From positions 38,721,733 through 38,785,732 of the forward strand of contig NC_068571.1 in NCBI RefSeq assembly GCF_025698545.1: 64,000 nt of DNA. Reading direction: 5' to 3'. Position numbers and translations under genes: made by a program. The notes beneath the pieces were generated by a model, which did not search any database, was not told the origin of the DNA, and saw only the letters and a list, made by a program, of their open reading frames with translations. Positions 11,162 through 23,400 of this stretch are shown here, piece after piece; the stretch's first letter is position 1, and the number at the start of each line of letters is the position of its first letter. The DNA is from Gossypium raimondii. Taxonomy: Eukaryota > Streptophyta > Magnoliopsida > Malvales > Malvaceae.

Positions 11162-12372
11162 ACACTATGAGTCCAAAATCGGCTCGACATCAAAGAATTC
11201 TATTGTACGGAGGAAAGATTGTGCAACGTGCTTTAACATACTAACACAAGAAACAATAAAGTGTTAAAATACATAAAGGAACAATAAAAAGAAAAAGAAA
11301 ACAAAATGAAAACCTAAGGCGTTAAAAATGTTAAAAATGTTTACTATTTCTGTACTCTATTGATGCTCGCATGTCATACTACATTGCATGGGCGGGATGC
11401 TTCGAAAGGAGGAAGTATTGGCAGTTTTAACAGCAAACACTGATGGTTTATCTACAAATTAGTGACAGCTTTTATCTGCAAACCTGTCGTGCATTCATAA
11501 CCACCGGCAGCGTATTAACCTGCAAACACTAGTGTTTTATCCACGATTTTTATTGGTAGCTATTATTTGCAAACCCATTCTGTATTTACAACTACTAGCA
11601 GCGCATTAACCTGCAACACTTGTGGTTCAACCACAAATTGGAGTGTCCGGGATATAAGAGTTCCAGAGAACTCTTACTGTGGAGTTTAGCGGTGGGGTAG
11701 GACTTATCTTTACTGTTAAACTGAACTTGTATTATATTGCATCGACACGTATAAGCATGATTGTTGAATTGCCTAAAATACTGCTATATTATATTATTGT
11801 TACCGTACTGAATACTGTTATTATTTGTTTGGTTTAATAATTTGCACTGATTTTCTTGTGATGGAACTCACATTGAGCGTCGTAGCTCACTCCTCCTTTA
11901 ATTTTTAGCCTTACAAATAACCCACTAAGTTAGGATGCAGACACGACATCCGGAGGGTCTCGACTCAATTTTAATTATTCATTTATTTTACGATCATTAT
12001 TGGATTTATTTTATTATTCGAGGACTGTAATATTTTATTTTGAACTACAACATGAGACTTAAGATTTGGGCTTGATTTTATATTGCATGACATCTAATTT
12101 AAATTTTAGGAGGCTTAAATATGATTATTAAGTAGTTATACATGAACCCGATTTTTATTAAAAACATAAGTAAATATCACATTTTTCCACTACTAAATTA
12201 TAATTAAAATTTTGAGAATAATAAATCGGTTTTAACTATGTTTTCTACTAAATTAAACAAATGTTTTAGAATAACTATTTTCAAAACTTCAATAGTTTAT
12301 TGAGCCATTTCGATGACTAATGTAATCTTGCGAATTCGGGTTTAACATTTAAGTCGGGTTGAGGATGTTACA
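11162..12372 (+). repeat. LTR remnant ending GGATGTTACA
   Basis: The right edge (...GGTTGAGGATGTTACA, 12372) matches the terminus seen in the other long LTRs of this window. The segment at about 11870-11905 (CTCACATTGAGC...AGCTCACTCC) resembles the conserved internal block of the LTR at 41533-44275 read on its minus strand. The left edge is not visible. It may have been cut by insertion of the gypsy element ending at 11161, or belong to another element. No coding sequence. Confidence 0.5.
11425..11645. repeat. Imperfect tandem repeat, period about 91 bp
   Basis: The block 'cagcgyattaacctgcaa' recurs at 11508 and 11599, with flanking similarity ('atttgcaaacc', 'cattcataaccacc/tatttacaactact'). 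About 2.5 diverged copies lie inside the LTR remnant. Confidence 0.6.
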
Positions 12373-12995
12373 TGTCATGTATATAATGATGTTATTATTT
12401 TATTTTAAATGTCACATTAATAAATAATTGTAAAAGAAACATTTTAAAATTATTATAAAAACTATAAATAAAATGACATTGCAATCTCGATATAAGGTTA
12501 GGTTATGAAAAGAGTGGAGTGAGAGGTGGAAGGTGCTTGTGATGGGGTAATATGGAAAGAAAGGCGAGCGGAGAAGGTTTAGTTGAAATAGATGAATGGG
12601 AAGTTTGGGGTTGGTTTGGGATTAATGAATGTGTTTTATTTTAGCCCATTGAGAGAAGTTAATGGTGTGCTACATATGGATGGCTATGCTTGGGGGGTCA
12701 TAATTAATATGAAACATGGTTAGCCTAAGGGATTGAAGGGCCTTCTTGGGTTAACAATTAACACTGGTATTGGTGAAGTTTTGGGTTTACTTTAGGTCTC
12801 CTCTCCTCAATGCCAATAGTGGCGATGATGGAGTGCTTTCGGGTAATTTGCTGTTTTCTCATGCTTATAACAACTATCTTATTTCTTGCATAAATATTTA
12901 TATATATTTTTTGAATTTTTATATATCAATGTAAATTTTCTCTTTGGTCGCATTATTCAACCACATCAAAATATAGTTTTGGGTCAGATTAATTT
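12373..12995. other. Intergenic DNA, no recognised feature
   Basis: No coding frame, tRNA-like or repeat structure could be supported here. The stretch at about 12480-12850 is less AT-rich than its surroundings but shows no protein similarity that I recognise. Confidence 0.5.
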
Positions 12996-13354
12996 GGTAA
13001 AAGAATTACAAATGTCCTTAAGGGTCGGATTGCATTGTCCATTCTACTTAAAAAATGGATAACTTAGTCCCTGTACGTTAGATCAAAGAGCAAATTGGTC
13101 ATTTTAGTTAAAAATTCCATTCATTTGTTTTGTTAAAAATTGATGTGGGTGGTGGAAAAATCAGATAGTAACATGTGCCTCTTGCTGACGTACAAAAACT
13201 AGTTTTTAACAGCAGAAATGAATGAAATTTTTAACAGAAGGACTAAGTTGCTCTTTAATCTAATATACAAGGACCATTTTTCCTATTTTTTTGTATAGAG
13301 AGAGCAAAATACGATCTGACTTTTAGTATAGTGGGACTTCATAATACTTTTACC
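12996..13354. mobile_element. Foldback (Mutator-like) MITE, 359 bp
   Basis: The ends are inverted repeats starting GGTAAAAG and ending CTTTTACC, with the arms pairing over most of the element (for example 'ttagatcaaagagcaaa' against 'ttgctctttaatctaa'). Flanking 9-mers GATTAATTT (12987-12995) and GATCAATTC (13355-13363) agree at 7 of 9 positions, as expected for an old Mutator-type duplication. It has no coding capacity. Confidence 0.65.
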
Positions 13355-13363
13355 GATCAATTC

Positions 13364-14849
13364 GAATTATTATTTAATCGATCCAACAAAAAGTTATTAT
13401 TTAATTACTTTTTTGCCTTAATATACTTGTCATATTTTGATTTTGGTGCTAACAAATTTTCAACTTTAAATTATTATTAACTAAAACATATTATTGATAA
13501 AAAGTAAAATATACTAAATTATTGAACACACATGATGTGGATGAAAATTTATGTAACAAATTTATGAAAATTTGATATAAAATTCAGATGAGACTTGGTT
13601 GAAATGATAAAACTAAGACGTAAAGATTATGATGTTTTAAGTTGAAATTCTATTATGTGTATCTATTTATATAGATTATATATAAAATAAAACAAAAACA
13701 AAAACATCCCTAAAACAATATTTGTTGTTTTGATAAAATAATGAATTTATGATAATTTAATAAATAAGTTGAGACTCAATTGATGAATTACACTAACTCA
13801 ATTAAACTCTTAAATAATAGTATAAATATTTTAAAAACTTTAAATGCATTAGTTTTTTTAATTTTTTATAAAATTAATTAATTAAAATATTTAAAATGAG
13901 TGTATAAAATTAAGCATAAAGAAAAGGCAACTATGAGTCTATGACAACATATATAATTGTGTAAAAGAGAGAGAGAAATAAAAGATTCAATAGCTGTTTC
14001 AACCCATGAATTTTTCGATTCAGATGCTTTATTTGAGAATTCAATAACAGTATAAATTTAAAATTTATAAATTATTAAAATGTTATTTATTTATGATTAT
14101 TTTGTTTGAATAAATAAATTTTAAAAAAATAGGTTATTGAATTCAAATTACAAAATAATAATATTAAAAATAAATAATATCAACCAATGCAATATGGATA
14201 TCATTTGATTCGTAAACATATATAAATTTTAATAATATAAGCTATAAAATATATATTAGAATTAAATAAAATAAAATTTGAAGTTTATTTTTTAAAATAT
14301 TTATAATACGGCTATGTGTATTAAATGAAATGAGATTATAAGAATATTTTTTTAAAAATGCATCGTTAAGAGCGTGTTTGAATGAAGAATTTGAAAATTT
14401 AAAGATTTTAAATTACTAACATTTTAGATTTCAATAATTCAAAATCTAGCAATTATAATTATTTTGTTTGGATAAATAATTAATTTAAGAAAATTAGGTT
14501 ATTGATTTTTATGAATTAAAGAATAATTATATTAAAAATAAGTAATATAAAAGTATTCAATTGGTATATAATTAAATTTCTAATATATTTTTAATAATAT
14601 ATATTAGAATTGAATAGAAAATATTTTTGAAGTTTTAATATTGATCTTATAGTGAGACCATGTGTATTAAATAAGATAAAAAATCACCCAAATATAAATT
14701 ATTTTGATTTTAGACACCTACATTATACAATTCACTTCCAGTGGCCGCAACTTCCTTGTGGATTTGTTTCTACTCGTAAACATGCCTTTGAATGATGTAA
14801 TTTGGGGAAAAGGAATCTAAGGGTCAGAAGCTTTCAATTGAGTTCCTTA
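13364..14849. repeat. AT-rich intergenic DNA with a diverged ~350-bp tandem duplication
   Basis: Two related copies can be seen at about 14036-14345 and 14398-14682. Both contain 'attattttgtttgRataaata', a 'taggttattga' block, 'atatattagaattRaata' and 'atgtgtattaaat', at a spacing of about 343-362 bp. The rest (13364-14035) is AT-rich with nothing recognisable. Confidence 0.5.
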
Positions 14850-15440
14850 CAGCATGTTTGGTTGGCATGAATAGTCATTCCATTCTTTGCTTATTCCCAC
14901 GCTACAGTAATTACAGCCCTATTCCACCGTTTGGTTCACCGTTTACTGATTCGGGGGTTTTGCTATTACACCCTTATTCCCTCAGCAGCTGTAATAGGTA
15001 TTCAGGGGTTTTAGCTTGGAATAGCTATTCACCGTTTTCTTCTTCACATTTTGAGACCAAAATAGCCTACCTTCTTCTCCCCAAAAATTTCCCATCGATT
15101 TCATATCCTCAAATCAAGCCAAATCGATTCGCCTTCATCTTCTTCCAGCCAAAACAGTAGCGGGAAGGGAGGTAATCTTTTTCTACACTCATCAAGCTTC
15201 ATCCTCTCCGACGTTTCCCTTCCATTGATTGCAGAGGTAATCTTTTTACTTCTTTTCTTTATTGATTTTTCCTTCTTACGTTTGGGAACTTAAAACCGAT
15301 TTCTGTCCTCAGCTTCATCTTCTCCTACGTTTCTGCTCTTCATTTTATCAGGAACGAAAAATGTCATCACTTTCACATATTTGATCTTCCAGCACCGCCG
15401 CCTGCGCCTCTACTACCAGTGAGAATTCCTTGTCTCCTTT

Positions 15441-15574
15441 CCTTTAATTTCTACGCTTCAGATCTTTATCTATGCTTCCCAATTATCCTAAATTTTAGCG
15501 TTTTTAACCTTTAATTTCTACGCTTCAGATCTTTATCTATGCTTCCCAATTATCCTAAATTTTAGCGTTTTTAA
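15441..15574. repeat. Perfect 67-bp tandem duplication
   Basis: 15441-15507 and 15508-15574 are identical, head to tail. They lie in what is probably the 5' untranslated or intronic part of the captured gene, upstream of the first coding exon. Confidence 0.9.
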
Positions 15575-15826
15575 TTTATTTAGTTTAAAATTTCGATTTA
15601 GCTTTAATCTTTTCTTTTTCCTCTAAAAAATAAGAAAAAGAATTAAGGTGAGATCTATCTGTGTTTATTTCATTGTAATATTAATAAATTTTATAATATT
15701 TTCTATTAATGCCACTATGCAGTATCAATTAAGCATTTTTTTACATTTATTTCTAATTATAAATTTAGCGAAGCATTTAATTTTGTTTAGAACTTTCGAG
15801 AAGGATTTTGATGAGGTGAAGAAACT

Positions 15827-17083
15827 ATGGCAAGCAATTCAGAAAGAAGATACCCTACAAATGGTTCCGTCTATGTTTGTAATTTACCTGAGGGAACTGA
15901 TGAAAGTATGTTAGCCGAGTATTTTCGAACCATTGGCTTGCTAAAGGTATTCATAAAGCTTTGATGTAAAAACAAAATGTGTGCAGCTGTTTGTGTTATC
16001 TGCCACTTATTATCGTATTTTTACTGATTTTATAGAAAGATAAGCGAACTGGTCGACCTAAGGTATGGTTATACCGAGATAAAGTGACAAATGAGCCAAA
16101 AGGTGATGCGACGGTTACTTATGTGGATCCACATGCTGCATTAGCTACTGTTGAATGGTTTAATGACAAGGATTTCCATGGGAGCATAATTGGTGTTTTT
16201 ATGGCAGAGAGTATGAGTAGTAATGCTGGTGTAGATGTTCCAACTACAACTGTTGATGGTGGTGGATTTGAGGACGATGCAGCAAAGGAAATGGATGGGG
16301 GTGGTGGAAGGGGTAGAGGTCGGCTTGATTCTTCAGGGAAGATGTGGCAACAGGAGGGCGATTGGCTCTGTCCGAATACAAGGTCTGTGATGTGATATTG
16401 GTGAGCAGCTTCTTCTTGCTCTTTTTATAACTTTTCCTTCCAGTTGTCTTTACCTCTGATTGTTATGTCCATAATTCATATAGTATATATTTTTTCTGGT
16501 TGCAGTTGTTCCAATGTCAATTTTTCATTCCGTGGTGTGTGCAATTGATGTGGAACTGCTCGACCTGCAGGTGCATCTGGTGGCGAAGGGTCTGGTGGTT
16601 GTAGGCGAGGTTGTGGTGCTCCTGATTCTGGTGGTCATGGCTGAGCAGTAGCTGCTACCGGTGGACTTTTTGGCCCAAATGATTGGCCTTGCCCTATGTA
16701 TGACTTCTAATGCTCAAGTGAATATTTATTTTTTTTGGTCCTTGTGTGGTCGTAGGGAAGTCAATATTTCCTTTTAGTTTTTCTGTTTATTTGGTATAAA
16801 GGAGAGCACCATTGTTTATTTTGCTGTATTGTGCAAATTGGTTAGGAGCCACTAAGGATGGTTTTTATGGTGCTTTAAATGTTTTAACATTTCCAACTCT
16901 ACCAATGTTAAGAAATGCTGGTGTGTTTTTATATTTGAATGCAAAGTCATCTTTTGCGCAGTGTTATTTATGTTAATTCTTTGAATTTCTGTTTAACAGG
17001 TGTGGTAACATCAACTGGGCTAAGCGTATGAAATGCAATATTTGCAACACTAATAAACCTGGTCAGAATGAGGGCGGTGTGAG
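15827..17083 (+). pseudogene. TAF15: TAF15-like RNA-binding protein, captured and broken
   Basis: Four exons with GT-AG introns can be read: 15827-15946 (40 codons, starting at ATG), 16036-16382, 16506-16697 and 17000-17083. They encode an intact-looking RRM (V-Y-V-C-N-L-P in RNP2; G-D-A-T-V-T-Y in RNP1), an acidic/G-R-rich linker, and two RanBP2-type zinc fingers (W-x-C-P-N..., then D-W-P-C-P-M-C-G-N-I-N-W). The order matches plant TAF15, a TFIID-associated FUS/TLS-like RNA-binding protein. Exon 3 has an in-frame TGA where finger 1 should have Arg (CGA to TGA), and a second TGA further on. The copy stops after finger 2, so the Arg-rich C-terminal region is missing. Introns are retained, so it was captured from genomic DNA rather than retrotransposed. 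Confidence 0.8.
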
Positions 17084-18519
17084 GTATTGATAAGTAATTG
17101 ATATATTTGAATCTTAGATACAAATCTCATGGATACTTTCATTGAAAAATTGATCTTTTGTCTTTGTATTGTTGATTTGCTTTTCTAGGCTGGCTTTGTG
17201 TAGCTGATCATTTATCTTAATTCCAGCAGCAAACAAGCTGATTTTCCAATGTTTCTATTTCATATAAATGCACTTTGTAAGACTTCTTTGGCACATGAAA
17301 TGACCATATTAATTCTTTTCATGGATTTTTCTCTCAAACCTTTCTACTTATTGTTGTTGTTGATCTTCTGATAGACATTATTACTATTTACATTTTTTAA
17401 GCAAACCAATGTCAAGTATTGATTTTGAGTTTAGAAAAGCAAAGATACTCCACATCTATAACTGGATGTAATTGATGAGTGTTAGATATAGGTATGTACT
17501 TGACATACCCTTGAGTGAATTCACCAATTTTATATTCTGATTCTACTCGAGTAAATGTCATTAAGTTACCTTGTCCAAAAGATGAATTTGCCTCAGCAAC
17601 ATTTGTCAAAGTCCTTGTGCATATTTGAGATGGTCTTAATTTGACAGAAAATGAAGTATAGTTTAACTCTCCTTGCGGTTTACTTGGCTTTTCTTAGCAC
17701 TTGGCTGATCTATGTACAGGCATCCCAATATATAATATGATCATTTCTGCAAATGAAATTATAATCCAAATGTTGCACATCAAAGTTACCAAAAACAACC
17801 TTCCAATTCTCCATTTGATAAGTTGCACAGTAATGGGTCTCTGCTCCATGCTAAAAGCAATCCAATTCCTTCAGAATACTTGAAAAACAAACAAAACGGT
17901 AAAAGTACTATAGAAGCCATTATATTAGGAGTTGCATTGTATTTTGCCATCTCCACTGGAAAAATGAGTAAATTACTCCTTATACATTAAATCAAAAAGT
18001 AAATTAGTCTTTTTATTAATATATGAATATTATGTTTGTTAATATATGAATATATGAATATTATGTTTTGATATTATGGCATATAAACTAATGAAATTAT
18101 GTAACTTTTTGTTAATATATGAATATTATGTTTGGATGTAAAATATAATTCTCAAGTTATTTATTAATTCTAATATTTTTGTTTTTATTATAGAATAATT
18201 AAATTATTTGTTTCACTAATGATTTAGCACATTAAATATGTATTATGGTTTAAAAATAATAAAATAGATTATATATTATTTTTATAGTATTATATATTAT
18301 GATTTTAGTAAATTCATATAAGGAATAATTATATTAAGAATTTTATTAAATTATATATTTTTATTAAATTATATTTAATAATAATTATATTAAAATATGA
18401 TTAAATTATTTATTATTTATATTAATAATATTATTAAAATTTAATAACAATAACAATAATCATTTACCTAAAAAAATTCTGCTAAGGGTATTCTAGTCAT
18501 TTTAGTTTTTTCCCTATGC
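17084..18519. other. Interior of the Pack element, mostly unidentified
   Basis: After the TAF15 fragment the sequence looks intron-like to about 17400. On the minus strand, 17883-17412 reads as a possible broken protein (best frame 17412-17609, 65 codons) that I cannot identify; it may be a second captured fragment. Around 17950-18000 one arm of a foldback-like 'taaatcaaaaagtaaattagtc' sequence appears. 18000-18460 is very AT-rich with a repeated 'gttaatatatgaatattatgttt' motif. Confidence 0.4.
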
Positions 18520-18804
18520 TATTACAACATCATTCCATTTAACCAAACACAAGAATACTATTACAGTTCTATTCCATTCCATTCAACCAAACAATTGAAT
18601 TACTATTACAGTTCTATTCCATTACACCTCTATTCCATTACAGCTCTATTCAATTACAGTTCTATTCCATTACAGCGAACCAAACGTGCCCTTAATGTTT
18701 GGACATCATTTGAGAAAGGCTTCAGATGACCTATTCTACTATATGCTCCTACATAAAAAGCTTGTAGGTTACCGGTTAAAAAAGAGTTTTTAAGGGTTTA
18801 ATTT

Positions 18805-21800
18805 TAAGAATTTTGGTAAAATGTTCTATATTTGGTAAATCCAAAATGTTTATTATTTTAGTAAATTGTTAGATATTTTAGTAAATACATATAAAATTGG
18901 TAAATAATAGAAATATTGAAGTCTTAGATATTTTCAGTAAATTCAAAGAAATTTTGATAAATTTATATAAACTTTGGTAAATAGTTAAAGATTTTGGTAA
19001 TTGTTAAGATTGGTATAGGGTTAGAAATTTTGGAAATAATGGTAAAATCTTAGAAATTTTGTAAAGCCTCATAAATATTAGTAAATCTATAGAAATTTAG
19101 ATAAATCGTTAGATATATTGGTAAATCGTAAATATTTTGGAAAAGTCCTTGAAAATATTAGAAAATTGTTAGATATATTAGTAAATCGTTAGATACATTA
19201 GTAAATCTTTAAATATTTTGGTAAAGTCATACAAATTTTGGTAATTGTTAAGACACGGTATAGGGCTTAGAAAATTTGGAAATATTGGTTAAATCTTAAA
19301 AATTTTGTTAAAGTCTCATAAATATTGGTAAATCAATAGAAATTTTGGTAATTCGTTAGATATTTTCGTAAAACATTAAAATTTTAGTAAATTGTTAGAT
19401 GTTTTGGTAAAACCTTAACAATTTTGTAAGGTGTGCCTCATATTCTTCTCTCAGTTAAACTCTATTTTTTTCCCAATTAGACTATAATTATATTTTAGTA
19501 TGATTAGAACTCTAATCTTAGCCTATTTAAAGGGCCTTGTATCCCTATTTTGATACGCCAATTAGCAAGGGCTTTTCTTTAAAGCTAATATGATGTAGTC
19601 GCATATGAATTTTAGTGAGAGTTTCGTGGTAATTATGGAGTGTATTTATACCCCTTTTGTGGGTGTCCTATGAGATTTAGAGTTTTGTTTACCGACTTGC
19701 TATTCGGGATTTTGAGTATTTGTATTCGGGGTTTTGGGTAATCTACGTTTAGTACATTAAGGTTTATTTTCTCTATATTATACTATCTTTTGCTTACTTA
19801 TTTAGTGAAAAGAAGAAACTTCATTTTCCTATGGTTTTTCCCTTTTTGAGGGTTTTCCACGTAAAATATTTGTATTCGTTATTCTCCACTTTTACTATCT
19901 CGTTATTTATACAGGTCGATCCCCAATAAATTTGTATTAGAGCTACGGTTCAGCTTCCGCAGATCGACTCGTTCGGTGACACAACAATGATTTTGGATAT
20001 CGAGAAGTTCGATGGATCATGAATTTTAGTTTCGGATAATGTGGTTGATGACAAGGGTGATGATTCTTTACTCTCCAGACAATTCGGTTGAAGGTGGTGT
20101 CGTGTCAAATGTCAAGCATATGTCTGATTTAGAGAAGAATCTCACCCCTTTTTTGGTTTTTAGAACTTGAATAGTTCAGAGAATGTTTTGAAGCAAGATT
20201 AGTCGTAGAGGGTTACAGTCAAGTGGAGAGAATTGATGTTTTCTCTCATGTTTGGGCATTACTAGCCCTTGTTGCATTATACAACTTTGATTTGAAGACT
20301 AGGAGTCTTTCAGTTTCCAAGTTCAAACACAGTTTATACTTGGTTGACATTCTCTAAAATTCAAGTTAGGCCCATGACGAGGCATGAAAAAGGAGGTGTG
20401 ATAAATATGAGTCAATGTGGAGAGTTGTGCGGTGTGCCTCGTATTTTTTCCCAATTAAACTGTGTTATTTTTTCCCAATTAGACTCTAATTATTTCGGGG
20501 ATATTTTAGTATGATTAGAACTCTAATCTTAGCCTATTTAAAGGGGCCTTATATCCCTGTTTTGATATGCCAATCAACAAGGGCTTTTCTTTAAATGCGA
20601 CAAGATGTATTTTGGTGAGAGTTTCGTGGTGATTATGGAGAGTATTTTATACCTCTTTTGTGAGTGCCCTATGAGATTTAGAGTTTTGTTTACTAGTTTG
20701 CTCTTCAGGATTTTGAGCTTAGTATTCGGGGTTTTAGGTAATGTACGTTTAGTACATTTAGCTTTATTTTCTCTATATTATACTCTCGTTTGTTTACTTA
20801 TTTAATTAAAAGTCGAAGCCTCTTTTGCATGTGGTTTTTCCCTCTTTGATGGTTTTCCACATAAAATATCTGTATTCGTTATTCTTCACTTTTACTATCT
20901 CATTTTTTATCAATTCAGCTTCTGCAGATCGACTCGTTTGGTGACACAACAATGATTTTGGATATTGAGAAGTTTGATGGTTCACGAATTTCAATTTTGT
21001 TGATGGTTCACGAATTTCAATTTTGGATAATTATGGAGGTAGATAATGTGGTCGATGATAAGGGTGATGATTATTTACTCTCCAGATAATCCGGTTGAAG
21101 GTGGTGTCGTGTCAAATGACAGGCATGTGTCTGATTTAGAGAAGAATCTCGTCTCTTTTTTGGTCTTTAGGACTCGAATGGTTCGTAGAATGTGTTGAGG
21201 CAAGGTTGGTCGTAGAGGGTTACAGTCACGTGGAGAGAATTGATGTTTTCTCTCCTGTTCGGGTATTGCTGGCCCTTGTTGCATTATACAACTTTGATTT
21301 GAAGACTAGGAGCCTTTCAGTTTCCAAGTTCAAACATGGTTTAGACTTGGTTGACATTCTCCAAAATTCGAGTTAGGCCCATGGCGAGACATGGAAAAGG
21401 AGGCGTGATAAATATGAGTCAAGGTAGAGATTTGTGGAGTGTGCCTCGTATTCTTCTCCCAGTTAAACTATGTTATTTTTTTCCCAATTAGACTCTGATT
21501 ATTCTAGGGATATTTTAGTATGATTAGAACTCTAATCTTAGCCTATTTAAAGGGGCCTTATATCCCTATTTTGATACGCCAATCAACAAGGACTTTTTTT
21601 TAAAGGCGACAAGATGTAGTCGCATGTGAGTTTTGGTGAGAGTTTCGTGGTGATTATGGAGAGTATTTTATACCACTTTTGTGAGTGCCCTATGAGATTT
21701 AGAGTTTTGTTTACCAGCTTGTTTTTTTGGATTTTGAGCTTTGTATTCGAGGTTTTGGGTAATGTACGTTTAGTACATTTAGGTTTCTTTTCTCTATATT

Positions 21801-22425
21801 ATACTCTCATTTGTTTACTCATTTAATGATAAGCCGAAGCCTCTTTTGCCTATGGTTTTTCCCTCTTTGAGGGTTTTCCACGTAAAATATTTGTGTTCGT
21901 TATTCTCCAGTTTTACTATCTCGTTGTTTATACGGGTTGATCTCCAACAAATTTTGGTAATTTTTTAGATATATCGATAAATCCTTAGAAATATTTGTAA
22001 ATCGTTAGATATTTTGGTAAATCCTTTGAAATTTTGGTAGAGTCTCTTAAATATTGGTAAATTGATAGAAATTTTGCGAAATTGTTAGAAATTTTGGTAA
22101 AGCATTAGATATTTTGGTTCAACTTTAGAAATATTGGCAATTTATTAGATACATTGGTAAGTACTTAGAAATTTGGTAAATTGTTAGATATTTTGGCAAA
22201 ATCATAGAAATTTGGGTAATTGTTAAGACTTGATATAGTGTTTAGAGAATTTGAAAATATTGGTAAAGTCTCATAAATATTGAAAATACATAGAAAATTT
22301 GGCAAATTGTTAGATGTATTGGTTAGTTCTTAGAAATATTAGTAAATCGTTAAATATATTAGTAAATCGTTAAATATATTGGTATATCCTTAGATATTTT
22401 GGTAAAGTTGTTTATTTCATTGAAA
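18805..22425. repeat. Degenerate AT-rich satellite (TTTTGGTAAATCGTTAGATA-like), split
   Basis: From 18805 to 19424 and again from 21950 to 22425 the sequence is built of 20-30 bp variants of 'attttggtaaatcgttagat'. A higher-order period of about 240 bp is visible: the variant 'gttaag...ggtatagggYttagaaa' occurs near 19003, 19246 and 22222. The two blocks were probably one array before the retroelement at 19425-21949 inserted. Confidence 0.75.
19425..21949 (+). mobile_element. Small non-autonomous LTR retrotransposon, three LTRs in tandem
   Basis: Three copies of a roughly 0.5-kb LTR lie at 19425-19928 (with a short 5' deletion), 20399-about 20913 and 21406-21949. They enclose two internal regions (19929-20398 and about 20914-21405). 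AATTT flanks the whole unit (19420-19424 and 21950-21954). Each LTR after the first starts TGATAAATATGAG behind a polypurine tract (AAAAAGGAGGTG, GGAAAAGGAGGCG). The first internal region starts with TTTGTATTAGAGC, a decayed copy of the initiator-Met primer-binding site TTTGGTATCAGAGC. Each internal region has only a short gag-like start (M-I-L-D-I-E-K-F-D-G) and no pol, so it is TRIM/LARD-like and copia-derived. Open frames 20605-20805 and 21626-21826 are homologous LTR DNA, not genes. Confidence 0.78.
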
Positions 22426-23400
22426 ATGATTTCTAGAAAATGATTTACTTTTTGGAAAAGCTAACATTTTCGGTGTTTGGATGAGTCCGTAAAATATTTT
22501 CTCGTTGTTTGTTAGATTTCTTAAAATATTTTATAAAGTTGTTTTCAATGAAACAAACATACAATTGAGATTTTCTTATTTTTCATTGTTTAATTGAATT
22601 TATATTTATTTATAATTTTATATTTTACATTGTTTTCGCATATATTAAAAATATTATGTTAAATTCAGTTCATTACAACGTCATTTTTAATTACATGACT
22701 ACCAAGTGAGTATTTTTTATTTAAAATGTAACCTCAACAAAATTGACAAAAAATTAACGATGTCAATAATTGCACTTGATTTTCAAATTTGAAAAGTAAA
22801 TTGACTAAATTCTTGAATATAAAAGTACAAAGACTAAATTGCAAATCATGAAGTGTACGTAGACTTATGACATATTGTAACATTTATACTACAAAACATT
22901 TATTATTAATATATTTATAATTGTAATAAATATTTTTATTAAAATATTAATATTGAATATTTTAATAATATGTGAATAATATTATTTAAAATTATTAAAA
23001 TAAAATTGAAGTATTAAATAATTTATTAAAATAATAAATTATATTTATTATATTAATAGTTTATTATATGACTAAATATAAATAATTAAATATGTATGTT
23101 TAATAATATTGAAAATATAATATTTAATAATTTTAAGTATTTTTAAAATAAAATAAATTTTATTATCAATATAATAATATTAAGCTTAATTTAAGTTAAT
23201 TTTTGTATAAAATAAAATTATTTATAGAGTAGCTCTTTTTCGAAAAATAATTTACGCTTTTCAAAAGGGTAAGTCATTTTACAGGAAAAATGACTTATTT
23301 TACATTTGTAAGTCATTTTTTGTTGATTAAGCTGTTTTCTGTGAAACAAACACAGAAGAATACAGAAAATATTTTCCGAAAAACTTACTACATCTTATCT
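22426..23400. other. AT-rich DNA with possible terminal-repeat element
   Basis: At about 22430-22560 and 23230-23400 related motifs occur in opposite orientation ('aatgacttac/gatttacttt', 'ggaaaatattttc', 'gtttgtttca/tgaaacaaac'). This suggests a decayed inverted-repeat element around an AT-rich core. I could not fix its ends or target duplication. No coding sequence. Confidence 0.3.

Larger units (their letters stand above)
14850..18691 (+). mobile_element. Harbinger-type (Pack-TYPE) transposon carrying a TAF15 copy
   Basis: The terminal inverted repeats begin CAGCATGTTTGGTT on the left and GGGCACGTTTGGTT on the right (read inward), with TTA on both sides (14847-14849 and 18692-18694). A TTA duplication and a G/C-rich start followed by GTTTGGTT fit plant PIF/Harbinger elements. 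Subterminal DNA has repeated 'tgtaatggaatag'-like units, at least six on the right (about 18520-18680). The interior holds a spliced-gene fragment (15827-17083) and no transposase. The element is therefore non-autonomous and carries host-gene sequence. The class assignment is moderately sure. Confidence 0.7.

Noticed and set aside
15648..15914. 88-codon frame upstream of the TAF15 fragment
   Set aside because: It overlaps the first TAF15 exon in another frame; the TAF15 frame has domain and splice support.
20605..21826. Two similar 66-codon frames that look like a duplicated small membrane protein
   Set aside because: They are the same part of two LTR copies of the small retrotransposon; the third copy does not keep the frame.
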